This document shows positions 32,301 through 52,811 of a DNA stretch of 64,000 nucleotides, piece by piece. The stretch comes from Ettlia oleoabundans (Eukaryota > Chlorophyta > Chlorophyceae > Chlamydomonadales). Position 1 is the first letter of the stretch. Every line of letters begins with the position of its first letter. The notes beneath the pieces are model-generated. The model ran no database searches. It saw only the letters and a list, made by a program, of their open reading frames with translations, and was not told where the DNA came from. A program made the translations under genes and the position numbers. The stretch is taken from contig JAAMXP010002972.1 of NCBI GenBank assembly GCA_019693395.1, forward strand, positions 33,794 to 97,793, given 5' to 3'.

Positions 32301-35049
32301 ACGGCATGAAATTCCTGAGCAAGCCCATGCGCGCGGCTGCCCAGCGCCTGCAGCAGCTCAGTGCGGACTACGAGCGGCGACAGGCGGAGCTGCTGGCACA
32401 GGTGCAGCCGGGGAACAGAAGGGGCTGCAAGCCGTCTGCTGGCAGTATCACTTGCGTGGCCCTCAGGGGCTTAGGTTATATCTCTTCTAGGCTATGCTGT
32501 CAAATCAACCAAACCTTTTGAAAATACATTGCGTTCTTGCCTTCAAGCGCAGGTTGTCAGCGTGGCTGCCACGTTTGTGGAGGTGTGGCGGCTCGTCAGC
32601 GCCACCCTGGCTGAAATGGACCTCCTGGCTGCCTTCGCTGAGGTGGCTGCCACAGCACCCGCAGCATACGTGCGACCCACTATGCTGCCTAGCGAAGGTG
32701 TGTTCTGTAAGCTTATTGAGGTAGGGTGCATGTCTGCCCTGTCTCCGGGGGTAGAGACGTGTCCTGCCATGCTGCCCAAAACTCTGGGACGACCCTGGGC
32801 CAGCTCAAGTATGACCTGTCTAGTGACTTGGTTTATTTCGGGGGATAAAAGCGTCTGTGGCCCACCAACATGTGAAAAACGACGGCGGACAGCAGCATGC
32901 AGGCATACTGCTGCACTCAGCCCGCACGGGCTGCCCTGCCTCCCCCCAGGCCACAGGCTGATGAGCCATGCCATGCTGTTGTGCTGCAGAGGGCAAAATC
33001 ACGCTGCGCGGATGCCGCCACCCGTGCCTGGAGGCGCAGGAGGGCGTGGCCTTCATACCAAACGACTGTGTGATGCAGCGTGGCCAGGTGGGTGCTGGAC
33101 TGGCTGGTCAAAGGAAAGAAAATGGGGGCATGCTTTGACTGACTTTCCCTTCCCTGATTGCTGTCCCTGTTTTCTAGCTGCCAGTACAAGACGTTGCAAC
33201 TGCCGGCCTGTACTGTCTGTGTACTGCTCAAGCATTGCCTCCCAGCTGATGAGACGAGGCGCTCCTCTCGTGCTTCACCTCCCCCCACCTTTTGCCGAAC
33301 AGCTCTGCCCCCGTCGCTCTGCCTGCGCTCTTGCTGCAGTCCTGGTTCCACATCATCACCGGCCCCAACATGGGAGGCAAGTCCACCTACATACGCCAGG
33401 TTGGGCTGGCAGTGCTGATGGCGCAGATTGGCAGGTGAGCAGAACCCAGCAGACATGATCAAACCGTGTTGTTGCGTGCATTGGTGCTGGGCTGAGTGTC
33501 AAATCGGTAGCGCTGTATTCCTGTAGAAATCTAGGACACCAGTGAGTCCCTCCTTATGTTTTCTGCAGCTTTGTCCCCGCTGACTCGGCGCGCATTTCTG
33601 TGAGAGATGCCATCTTTGCGCGTGTGGGTGCGGGCGACTGCCAGCAGCGCGGCCTTTCCACCTTCATGGCTGAGATGCTGGAGACGGCAGCAATCCTAAA
33701 GGTACTGTACATTACAGCGGTGCAGCAATCCGGGATTTGCAATGCAGACTGAGGGCAGCCTGGGCTGGGGCGTTGCTTGTGTGACTCCGCTGTGCATCAA
33801 CTTGCCCCTGTGCTGTGTTGCAATTTTAGTGCTTCTCCTGCGTTTTTGCTTTCTGGGCCTACTCCTGGCTTTCTGGGCCTACTCCTTGGCTAGACATATC
33901 AACTGCTTTTATCTGTGCACTGCCTGCCTGTGCCACAGGGTGCCACTTGCAACTCCCTTGTCATCATTGATGAGCTGGGAAGGGGAACCTCCACATGGTG
34001 ACGCACCAGCCTGCCTCCTGTCTTGCCTGTATGCCTGTCAACCTGCCTTTCACCTGCCTGCCTGCCTGTCAACCTAGCAATGCATTCCCGTTGGCCCAGA
34101 TGTTGGCCCAGCTGGACAACTTTTTGAATGCCCCATTTCGTGGCAGCTCAGCTACGGCTGCCGCATCTGCAGTTGCCATGCTGCCGCTGCCGCTTCACCA
34201 AGCAGGCCGGCCCTTCCGCCCGCGCTGCTGCCGCTGCCCACTTGTCCCATACCTAAGCTCGCCTGCTCCCTGTCTGTTGCCTTTGCCCTGCCCTACCCCG
34301 GCAGGGAGGGCATGGGCCTGGCTTGGGCCATCAGCGAGCACCTGTGCTGTGAGATTGGTTGTGCAACGCTCTTTGCCACTCACTTCCACGACTTGGCGGC
34401 ACTAGAAACGGCACTGCCAGGGGCAGGGGTGGCCAACCTGCACGTCAAGGCAGCTGAGAGCGACAGCGGCCTCACCATGCTGTATCAGGTGTGGTATGTG
34501 GATGTGCACGGGTGTGGCTGGCGTAGACATTGAGGCGGGTGTCGGCAGCTAGTATCAATGGGACGTGGCTGGCAGTGTATGGCCAAATGCTCCTTGTTTG
34601 CCAACGAGACAAGACATGTTCCCAGGCAGGGGCTGGGGCATTTACACATGCACACGCCCCACAATGCTGCTAGCGTTATCCATTACAAGCGCCAGATGGC
34701 AGATTTGCAGTTTGCCATGGCTCTTACCAGCGTCCCTTGTCCCATATTTTGCGCCTATCTACAGGTGCATGAGGGCGCCAGCGCTCAGTCCTACGGCCTT
34801 GCGGTGGCACGCTTTGCTCGGCTGCCTCCAGAGGTCATTGAGGCAGCAGCTAAACGCATGGCTGAGCTGGAGCCTGCAGCAGGTGCTGCCAGCGCTGCCC
34901 GCCAGCCGACTGCCGGAGTAGATGCCAGCGCGGCGCAACGGGCACGGGAGCTGCTTACCAAGTTTGCGCAGCTGCCTCTGGAGCCCGGCATGCAGCCTGA
35001 GCAGCTTGCCGTGGCACTGCAGCAGCACGCAATCGAGCTGTGCCAGTGA
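29394..35049 (+). CDS. MSH2: DNA mismatch repair protein MSH2, N-terminal lobe not found
   Basis: MutS homologue that pairs with MSH6 or MSH3 to recognise mismatches. Fifteen phase-consistent exons give 674 residues: 29394-29439, 29552-29802, 30039-30156, 30626-30782, 30989-31115, 31435-31541, 31946-32033, 32270-32401, 32553-32697, 32990-33087, 33340-33434, 33569-33701, 33939-33997, 34305-34488, 34765-35049. Core/lever: [40 protein letters not shown]. Clamp: [16 protein letters not shown]. ATPase: [15 protein letters not shown] (Walker A), [14 protein letters not shown] signature, [12 protein letters not shown] (Walker B), [11 protein letters not shown]. The end [17 protein letters not shown] is MSH2-specific. 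Family members are about 930 residues. The mismatch-binding and connector domains are missing upstream; the first exon ([15 protein letters not shown]) is placed only by phase and a GTGAGC donor. The D-loop reads STWEG instead of STYDG. Introns contain two N gaps. Confidence 0.92.
31211..31233. other. Assembly gap (NNN) inside a poly-C run, MSH2 intron
   Basis: Three N at 31214-31216 are flanked on both sides by C homopolymer, in the intron between exons 31115 and 31435. The true run length is unknown. Confidence 0.95.
31853..31899. other. Assembly gap (32 N) followed by poly-C, MSH2 intron
   Basis: N at 31853-31884 is followed by a C-rich homopolymer, in the intron before exon 31946-32033. 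Coding phase across the gap is intact. Confidence 0.95.
33848..33887 (+). repeat. 20-base tandem duplication in an MSH2 intron
   Basis: GCTTTCTGGGCCTACTCCT starts at 33848 and again at 33868, inside the intron before exon 33939. The copies are nearly identical. Confidence 0.85.
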
Positions 35050-35121
35050 CGGATGCTTTGGTGCGGGCGCTTCAAGGCAGTCTGCTTTTTCAAGACATCT
35101 ATTGGTCTGGAGTTACATAGA

Positions 35122-35126
35122 TGTAA
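35122..35126 (+). terminator. Candidate TGTAA polyadenylation signal of MSH2
   Basis: TGTAA 73 bases after the MSH2 stop. Motif and position only. Confidence 0.5.
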
Positions 35127-35668
35127 GTGTCTAAGACGAGAACAGGCACATTTGCATAGGTGCAGATCATTTTTCAGGCCTGATTCTCATCTGAAAAGAC
35201 TGCACTACAGACATAAGGGCAGGGCTTGATACTCAGCCCCTGGTCGGCGTTCCTGAGCCAGGCTGCAGCCCACGCGTCTGTTGACAGTGACAGTGGCACA
35301 GGTTGCACCCTCCACAACGCAGGTGCTCCCCCACAAGTAACTCCCTCTTAGCACCCAACAACCATGCATCAAACAGCAGGTGGCAGCTTTACGTGCTTAG
35401 AGGTGCGCAGTGGCCAGCTCCCCAGATGCGCGCTTCTGACCCACCTTCCTACACCCCATGCATGGAGACCGTTGTTTCCTAGGTGCTTCAATGATTAGCT
35501 CAGCTTGTCCCTTGTGCATCACTGCCCCCGATGGCCACGGTCTTCACAACGCCTGGTATTCAAGGATACACCCAGAGATCCATCCACATGCGTAGCAGTT
35601 GCTGGATTCTGCAACCACCCAACCACCACCGATCCAGTTCCCCAACGTCCTTACTCAATAGAGCATCA

Positions 35669-35673
35669 TTTAC
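35669..35673 (-). terminator. Candidate TGTAA polyadenylation signal of the prenyl synthase
   Basis: TTACA on +, about 325 bases downstream of the stop at 35999. Motif and position only. Confidence 0.35.
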
Positions 35674-35998
35674 AAGCAATATTGCTAACAAGCGTGACGA
35701 GTCGCTTGCGAGGCAGCGCGAACAGGGATAGCATACAACCGATGTAGGCTGCTGGGCAGCGAAGAAGGCATTTATGATACGTATGATTCATGACGGGACC
35801 ATGCAAGTGCGAGGTCAAACATCGCAATCCTAACAGGAGTCATGTGTGCTGCAAAATTGTGGCAGGCAAGGGTAGCTCAGCTGCTGCTGTCCCTGATGCT
35901 GATGCTAGTCATTTGTACATGGGTTGCCGCTGCAAGCCCCTTCACGACCTAACCTCACACCACGTTTATGGGACGGTCGGTAGGCCACATCCTCCCCT

Positions 35999-38538
35999 CT
36001 ACTTCTTGCGGATGAGCACACGCTGCGTGACCAGCAGCAGCCCCTGTCGGTGTTGTGCTGCATGCTGGCTGGCAGCCGGGCTCATACCCTGCACCGCAAG
36101 TGCTGCCTCCTCCGCATGAAATGCTGCCAGCTGTCGCGTGCGCTGCAGGCCGCTGCTGGCCTCCACCAGTTCCTGCGCCGCGTCCACATCTCCCTCCTGC
36201 AAGAGGGCAGGCAGGGGGTTGCATGGTAGCTTCCTTTCTGTATCTTAGTTTCAGAACAGCTTTTATTGAAAGCACCACCACCACCCTTCTCCTCCCCCGC
36301 AGCCCTGCCGCTTCCTCACCTGCGTGCCACGCCGCCATTGACACCACCACGCATGGTCGAAAGATAGCGACCAACATCCACGACACCTTGCAGCCTCTCC
36401 TCACCTCCTTGAAGCGCCGCTGTATCAAAGGCAGCAGCTCCGGCCGTTCCTCCGCCGCATACAGCACAGGCGCCGTGGCTAGCCCGCTGCGAAGGTCGTT
36501 AAGCGCCGGCTTGCCCATCTCGCTGGCTGCAGGATCAAGGCAGAGAATACGCCACCAGCATGAGGACTTGCAGCCTTATGACACGCCTGTGTTAGGCAGG
36601 CAACTAGGCAACAAAAGCCAGCTTGCCCAACCCTCAGGCTGCACAAGGGAAAGTGATGCAGGGAGAGAGGGAGGCAAGTGGGCAGTAAGCGAACTGGGGT
36701 GGAGCATGGTGCAGGGTGAGATCCAGGGGCTTGCACACAGGGACTTGAAGAGCATGAGAGAAACACGCCCCACCCACCTGTGCAGGTGAAGTCCATTATG
36801 TCGTCCACCAACTGGAAAGCCAGGCCCACATGCCGCCCATACTCCTCAGCAGCTTGACAGTCGGTTGCGCCATGGCCCCCCAGCACCGCCACCGCCCGAC
36901 AGCTGTTGGCCATGAGGCTGGCGGTCTTGCAGTAGGTCTTCCGCAGGTAGTGATCCATGCTGGTCGCTTCATCCGCATCAGCAGTCAGCTGCAAAGGGAG
37001 GTTTCAAGGTCAGGGTCGAGAAGGTTCCTCTGTGTTAGGCTGGGGCAGGGGTGAGCAAGGAATGTGTCCTTGCGGGGTGCACAAACATGCAGTGTCCCCG
37101 AGCGTGATGAAGCCATACCCCCTCGCCCGGGCTGTCGCCAGTCTTTTGTCGTCAGTATAACCAGCGAGCTTGGACTGTAGCGCAACTCCCCCGCAGATAA
37201 TTTTGAATCACCAGAACAGTGGAGATCTGAAACAAACACCTTCAACTTCGCCAAGTGGAGCCCCAACCCCCTGGCGCCACACTACCGCCAAGGCCCTCCC
37301 CCCGCCCCTGTTCCCACCTGCAGTATCTCTCCTGCCACCAGGTGCTCCAGGCTCTGGCTCATCAGCATGATGGCCTCGGGGTTACGCAGTGCAGCCAGGC
37401 TCACCGAGGCGCGGGCCAGCAGGAAGTCGCCAGCAAGGATGGCCACCTGCCAGAAGAAAGTGGCGCGCCCGGTTGACAGACGTCACCCAAAAATCTGCCC
37501 GCACAGCGCTGCATGTCCAGCAGCATGTGCACTGGCAACTTGCAAGCACTTTCCACTGACCGCATCAAATAGCAGCCAACAGGCGCCGAAGCCAACCACC
37601 AGCCACCCGCACCTTGTTGCCAAACACGGCGTTGAGTGAGCGCTTGCCACGCCGCGTGCCTGCGCTGTCGATTACATCATCATGCAGCAGAGAAGCCACG
37701 TGGATGAGCTCCGTTATTTCTGCTATCCGCTGCTGGCGGCGGCGAACATCCGGCGGGTGCTCCGCAGGCGGCGACGTGTCGACTGTGAGGTGGTGCAGAT
37801 CCAGGGGAGTGGGTGCTAGCGCTGACGCCATTAAAAGCAGCATGCTGGACCGAAGCCGCTTGCCCTCCGCCCCCGCCCGAAAGAAATACTCTGCCGCGCG
37901 CTCCAGAGCCGGAATCTCCGTGAATATGTCGCGACGCAGGCGTTCAGTCACGCACTCTATCTCGTCACGAACCAGTGCAAAGGCGTCTAGCTGGCCGCCA
38001 GGCGGCACTGTTCCTGCTGCTGGGCTGGCACCGCTGCTGCCTGCCCCTGCTGGCTCGGCTGCAGAGGAAGGTGCGGGTAAAGTCGCTGCTGATGGGGCTA
38101 TCGCGGGTGCTGCGGCTGCTGGCTCCAATCTCTGGCTGCTGCTAGAGACAAATTGCCGCCATGGCACATGCTGCTGCGGCGGCGGGAGTTGGGCGGGCAC
38201 AGCCCAGCCTCTGCCGCCGCTCCTCGTGGCACTGGACACCACTGCTGCTGCTACGCCGAGGGCGCCTGCGAAACGTGAGAAACCGTGAGATTATCACCTC
38301 AGACTCATGCTTGTTAGAGTGGGATTGGCACTCACCGGAAATGCATTTAGATGAAGACCTGCTTCTTCACAACTTGCAGGCCAGGGCGAGGCCGCCCCTG
38401 CCGGCGCTGTGCGATTTTTGTTGGCAGGGGAGAAAGTGCCCACCCCCTAATCTGTTCACCTGCGAGGTTGCCTTCTGCGACTGGGAGCCCCGGCAGGCGC
38501 GCCAGCCAGCCCAGCTGGCTTCCTGCTCTTAGCCACAT
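35999..38538 (-). CDS. Long-chain trans-prenyl (solanesyl-like) diphosphate synthase, organelle-targeted
   Basis: Condenses isopentenyl diphosphate units onto an allylic primer to make the side chain of ubiquinone (or plastoquinone). Six phase-consistent exons on -: 38538-38460, 38265-37613, 37446-37318, 36988-36778, 36526-36405, 36196-35999; 463 residues. Exon 1 was rebuilt by phase: MWLRAGSQLGWLARLPGLP looks like a mitochondrial presequence. The large exon 2 has no ATG of its own in frame. A Pro/Ala/Ser-rich linker precedes the catalytic domain. First aspartate motif LIHVASLLHDDVID with TRRGKRSLNAVFGNK; then VAILAGDFLLARASVSLA; second motif AFQLVDDIMDFT followed by GKPALNDLRSGLATAPVLYA, as in solanesyl/decaprenyl synthases. 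Chain length and compartment are inferred. Divergent from RPS2. Confidence 0.9.
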
Positions 38539-39131
38539 GGAGCCCAGCTAATCAGGAACAGCTACGTGCCAAACACGCAGACTAATTTAGAAAACAATTA
38601 GTCACAACAGCTCCTGGTAACCGGTCGCCAAGACAACCAGGACTGCAACTCCAAGTGAAAGAGGAGAGCTTCACCCGCCGGCGTTGGATTGACGTAGCGA
38701 TTCAACTTTGTAGCGATCAATTCATTAATACGGTTTGGGTGAGCCACCACATGCCTCCAAACACGCATCGTTCGTCCCAGGGTCCTGTGGCCGCGCGAAG
38801 TTCGCTTGCAGCGCCTCGACCGGCCTCTTCACGTGGCTGCAGAAACGCCTGGTTGGCACTGCAGCATACACAACGTGAGAAAGGGGCGGGAAGCAGCATG
38901 CGGCATCGCCGCAGCAGTAGGCAGCCTGTCGTTCTGTCCGTTCTGGCCGTGCCGCTGCAACGTTTCGATACACACTGTTCACTGAGCAGCCGTGGCGGGC
39001 ACCATGCTGTCAGTCCGGCGCATCACTTGCGCCCTGCTGCTCTTCCTCGGGTTGCTGGGGCGGCAATTTGCCTTCCAGCAAGTTCGCTTATTGTGCAGAT
39101 TATCACCCCAGCCACGCCGCCCTGCCTGCAG
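38539..39131. promoter_or_regulatory. Divergent promoter region, prenyl synthase / RPS2
   Basis: 593 bases between the two start codons. Immediately before the RPS2 ATG is CTGCCTGCAG, a good acceptor, so RPS2 probably has a non-coding first exon and a 5' UTR intron in this region. Confidence 0.55.
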
Positions 39132-42257
<3,126 letters not shown>

Positions 42258-42735
42258 GCGGCCGCACAGCCCCCAGCAGCAGCAGTGGAAGCAGCGCCTA
42301 TATTCGCACCCACGCTTCCGGGCAGGCCGCCTTGCCGCCCCTGACCGCGGCAGCGGCAGCGTGATCGTGAGGACTCGCCCTATATATGGATACAACGGAT
42401 CGATAGCAGGGGCAGCGGCTGGGTAGGGCAGCCGCTGCCATGAGACACCTTGTGGTATTGCAGCAACTCCCGCTGTAATGCCACCAACTCGCAACCTGGC
42501 ACAGAAAAGGGGAGTCCCACAGGGGAGACATCAGGGCTGCTGAGATCTGTTATAGGTGGCATTCAGATTGATGAAAGGGGAGTAAGAAGGCCCTCTGTAT
42601 GGTATCACACCTTCAAGGGACAGGTGGCGCCCCATGGTCACGCCTGCTGTGCTGTGCTGCACTGCTGTTCAGCTTGTATGGCGCCGCGTCGGTGTGATCG
42701 CGAAACGTTATTGTTTTCTTGCAGCGCACTGCAAC
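42258..42735. other. Intergenic RPS2 / PP2C
   Basis: RPS2 3' UTR followed by the upstream region of the co-directional PP2C gene. A TTGCAG acceptor-like site at 42719-42724, just before the PP2C ATG, suggests a 5' UTR intron. No coding exon seen. Confidence 0.5.
42474..42478 (+). terminator. Candidate TGTAA polyadenylation signal of RPS2
   Basis: TGTAA 217 bases after the RPS2 stop. Motif and position only. Confidence 0.5.
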
Positions 42736-44751
42736 ATGGGGTTGTTTGATTTGCTGCCCGCGCCGACAAAGCAGGCAGGGGCAACGAAGCGTGCTGCCGA
42801 CTCATTGGTAGGCCCTGACGAAGAGGGTGACAGCAAAAAGGTTCGCCAGGCTGAGCCCGCCAACAGCCAAGATGCAGCAGGGCAGCAGCAGCCATTGGAA
42901 CATGGCGGCAGTGGCGCCGCCGCAGGAGCGAGCAGCAGCTTCTGGACTGGCAGTCTGCAGGCAGCCTATAGTGAGGACAAGGGGAGCCGCTTGGCGATGG
43001 AAGGTACTGCAGGGAATACTCTTATAAGGCCAGCTGCAGCCACACTCTTCGCCAAGCAATAGATCCCTTCTGGTCACGGCTGTGGGACCAAGCCTGGCGC
43101 TCAATCGGTGCAGTGTGTTACGCCTTTGCCTTACACTTGGGTGTGTCCAGACCGTTCTCTGCCCGGATCGCCCTTCACTGCCCTTTCATGCCACCTGCAG
43201 ACGTGGCTGTGATCAATTGCGATGCTGGCACCGAAGCCACAGCGGGGTGCCGCCTCTCCATCTTCGGCATCTTTGACGGACACGGCGGCAGCAACGTGGC
43301 TCGCTATGTTGCAGACAACTTGCATGCCTGTGTGCTGGAAGCCGGGCTTGAGCAGGAAGCTGCACGCCTAGCCGCCGCAGCCACGGACGCAGCAGGCAGC
43401 GGCGGCGAGGCTCAGCCGCCAGCAGCCCAGGTCAAGCAGTGCAAAGCAGCGGTGGTGGAGGGGTTCCAACGTCTGGACAAGCGGGTGCTGGAGCAGTGTG
43501 CAGCGGCTGGATGGCAGGATGGATGCACCGCAGTGGTGGCTTATGTGGTGGGTGATACAGTTCTGGTGGCAAATGTCGGAGATGCTCGCTGCGTGCTGGC
43601 ACGCCGGCCGCAGGCGCCAGCAGTGGCAGCCGGCGAGGCTGGTGCTGGGAGGGGCGGGAGTCAGGCAGAGGCGGAGCAGCAGCGGGAAGACAGGCAGCAC
43701 GCACAGCGGGCGGCTCAGGATTCAGTAGGAACGGGGCAGCAACAGCAGCAGCAAGAGCAGGAGAAGACTGTGCAGCAGGAGGCGACGCCCCTGAAGGCCA
43801 TCACACTCACACGTGAGCACAAGGCCATCTTCCCTCAGGAGCGGCAGCGCATTGAGAAGGCGGGCAGCTTTGTGAGCGGCGACGGGCGGCTGGCGGGTGC
43901 GCTGTGATTGCTCTGCTGCTCCAAGATTTGCAGCGGTGGCGCTTTCAGTTCTGTTGTCGATAGCCATGACCTGCATTCCAATGTGTGCGACATTCACTTG
44001 CTGTTCCTTGCCTGTGCCTGCGTGGATCTTGCGTTCTTGGTACTTCCTCCTGTACACCTGCAATCAGCTTGCCTGCTGCCTGCCTGTCAAACTTTCAAGC
44101 GCTTACCAACCGCAGCTTCCTTGCCCCGTTGCTCGCCTCCCTATCCTCCAATCTGCTGAAACTCCCTACCGTTCAGCCATGTCCATATAGTTTATGCATG
44201 CCTGCAGGTCGCATAGAGGTGTCCCGCGCTTTTGGCGACCGTCTGTTCAAGAAGCAGGGCATGAGCGCTGCACCCGACATCCAGGCCTTCCAGCTTTCGC
44301 AGCGGGATGCTTTCCTGCTGCTTGCCTGCGATGGATTTTGGGGTGGGTGCAGCCGGTGCTGCTGCGGCTGGCATGGATGGTTGTTGTTGGTTGGGAGTTT
44401 TGTTTGCAAAAGCGGGTAGGGGCGGTTTCGGGGGTGGGGGTACTGCCGAATGTACAATAGGGGAGGTAGTTTAATCCCTGCTGCAGACCGCTCGCCTCAC
44501 CCAGCAGGAGTGCTCCAGTCAGCTGTCAGAAATATTGTGGGCTGCCAGATTCACCGCTGCCTTCAACACCTTAATGGCCCCCCATCTCCATTGCAGGAGT
44601 GTTCAGCCCTCAGGATGCTGTGGACTTTGCTGCACGGGAGCTGGCGCTGGGCAAGGGTGTGAAGCAGAGCTGCAACCGCCTGATCTACGAGGCAATTCGG
44701 GAGCGCAAGTGCAAGGACAACTGCACCGTCATGCTGGTTCAGTTGTGCTGA
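42736..44751 (+). CDS. PP2C-family Ser/Thr phosphatase, ILKAP-like
   Basis: Mg/Mn-dependent protein phosphatase. Four phase-consistent exons: 42736-43003, 43201-43896, 44208-44342, 44597-44751; 417 residues, no signal peptide. The start is variable (MGLFDLLPAPTKQAG). The metal-site motifs are complete: SRLAMEDVAVI, IFGIFDGHGGSNVARYVAD (DGHGG at about 115-119), DGCTAVVAYVVGDTVLVANV-GDARC, SRAFGDRLFKKQG, FLLLACDGFWGVFSPQDAVDF, RKCKDNCTVMLVQLC. The DGFWGVF and KDNCTV ending resemble animal ILKAP and its plant relatives. An insert of roughly 60 residues rich in Gln, Glu, Ala and Arg separates GDARCVLARR from PLKAITLTREHKAIF. Substrates unknown. Confidence 0.92.
44414..44440 (+). other. G-quadruplex-type motif in a PP2C intron
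   Basis: Four G runs (44414-44416, 44419-44422, 44430-44434, 44436-44440) with loops of 2, 7 and 1 bases lie 70 bases after the donor at 44342, on the transcribed-RNA sense. Confidence 0.7.
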
Positions 44752-45958
44752 CACGGCCTGCTTGAAGTACACACTGCCATGTGTGTTGTACTACATGTAC
44801 CCCTCCCCCTCATGCACGCTCACACTCTCAAAGGAGTTTGCGGAGGAGCAACCCTCCTCTGCCACCAATTCTTCATACCTAACTCAGCTGCAAGCCACAA
44901 GCCAGCATGTTCTCTGCACCACCCAGTCTCTGCTGTTGGCAGCCTGCTGTGGGGGCTTTTCTTTCTTACACACGTGTGTGCCAGCTTCCATGCTCCAGCG
45001 TAGCAAAAGCGCTAGGGCGGGTGCCTCTCAAACAGGAGGTGGGTTTGTGCCTCTCCATGGGAGGACAGGGTCTGTGCTGAATCGCAGGGAGTTGGGTCGA
45101 TCCATCATCCATCCTTTGCGAGTGCTTCTCTGTGCGTGTGTGTGCTCTGCCATAAGGGGCTCAGCCCGCTGCTCCGAGCTGCACCCGCCATTCTCAGGGC
45201 GGCAGAAAAGTGGCGGTGCAGGCTGGGGGGAGGCTTGAACCAGTGAGTCGCCCACTGCCCCTTGCCCAATGCGCAATGAAATAGGCAGAGGGCCTGCGTG
45301 GGCTGCGCAATGTCAGTGCGAAAGGGGGCCAGGGAGGGCGAAAAATCAGGCGACACGGGGCAGCACAAAGGAGGAAAAGAAGGGCAGAGAAGGCGTTAAG
45401 TAGACGGGGATTGGTGTTAGGTGTTGGTTGAGAGGGAGCAGCCGGACATGGAGAGCAAGCAAGCAGACTGGAGCAAGAGAAATAGACAGGGGACGGGAGG
45501 GAGAAGTATGCGTTTGCCCCACCGGTGCAGGGCAGGGCTGGCCAGGCTGGCCTACAGGAGGGAGAGGGGGCAGGCGAGGCGAGGAAACAACCCCTCCAAA
45601 CTTCACCGCAGGCGGGCCCAGGAACCCAGCCCTGCAATCGGTGTGGGGCCGCCCCCAGAAACTAAAGTTCAAACCCGTGTTCTAATCGATGTATTGGCAT
45701 TGGTTATGTTGTGCATTTTTGCGCAGACTCGGCACGCGCTACATGAGCGCCGCCGGTTGGGGCGAGCTGCCTGGTGCAGGGCAGCACGCAGACAATTTGC
45801 AATGGCGTGGCAGGAGCTCAAGCCTCACCAGCGGCCACCTGCCGGTGGCCAGGCAACAAGGCGAACCGCAGCCTGCACTGCAGCGCCGGCAGTTGCGGTG
45901 GCCTTTGTGTGCGGGTCCCGGGCTGTGCCTGCCACTAGTGGCGCCAGCCATGAGGTAC
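44752..45958. other. Convergent intergenic region, PP2C / DDX3
   Basis: 1.2 kb between the PP2C (+) and DDX3 (-) stops. Frames of up to 158 codons occur on both strands without recognisable domains and are treated as chance. No convincing TGTAA signal was found close to either stop. Confidence 0.55.
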
Positions 45959-52188
<6,230 letters not shown>

Positions 52189-52811
52189 AAAACCAGGTAA
52201 AGTTGCGAGTCACAGACTTCCTGTGAACGTGGGTGAACCCTAACGGGTGGAAGAGGGCGACTGAGGCACCGATGCCCACCAAGGCGCCCGTGCCTTCTAC
52301 CTTGGATCGCCAGAGTGTCAAGACGTCCCCAAGGGGAACCCACGCCCTTTAAACAGCGGCGGATCATCATCTGGTGGCCAAATTGCGGCTGCAAGCTCCC
52401 ATCCTGTCAGGAGTTCTCGCGCGCTTTCGGCCACTCTTAACCAGCTCGTGCTTGCGAGCTTTCGGCCCTTGGCCTGTCGGTGTGTACTCAGGTAAGCTGT
52501 AAGCAAAAATGCACACTAACTGTCCGCTTGCTTGGGCGCTAGCAACATGCGGGTGGGGCGTGGGCCACTGCTTCAACACCGAGCCCCTATAGCCTCATGT
52601 GCGGTTTGGCAAGACTTGTAATTGTTGCAATCAGCGGGCGTCAAACCCGCCCAACACCCCTTGCCCCTGCAGCAGCCCCCGCCTTCGGCGCTGGTGGCGG
52701 CAGGTGGCAGCGCCGGCAGCAGCAGCACCGGGGCTGGAGCATAGAACCTAGTGGCGGTTCCCGTGCCCTTAAGAATATTGTTACGCAAATAGGAGGGGCA
52801 GAGCTGCAGTC
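52189..52811. promoter_or_regulatory. Divergent promoter region, DDX3 / starch synthase III
   Basis: 623 bases separate the two start codons. No further gene or repeat was recognised. Confidence 0.55.

Larger units (their letters stand above)
35050..35998. other. Convergent intergenic region, MSH2 / prenyl synthase
   Basis: No coding exon recognised. It should contain both 3' UTRs; a - strand TGTAA for the prenyl synthase is at 35669-35673. A tRNA-like GGTAGCTCAG near 35870 has no matching T-arm. Confidence 0.6.

Noticed and set aside
35865..35900. tRNA-like GGTAGCTCAG sequence
   Set aside because: No matching acceptor stem or GGTTCGA T-arm at the right distance.
38242..38265. Start of the prenyl synthase at the GTG opening the large frame
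   Set aside because: Not an ATG; an upstream exon with ATG, a GTGAAC donor and matching phase gives a proper organelle leader.
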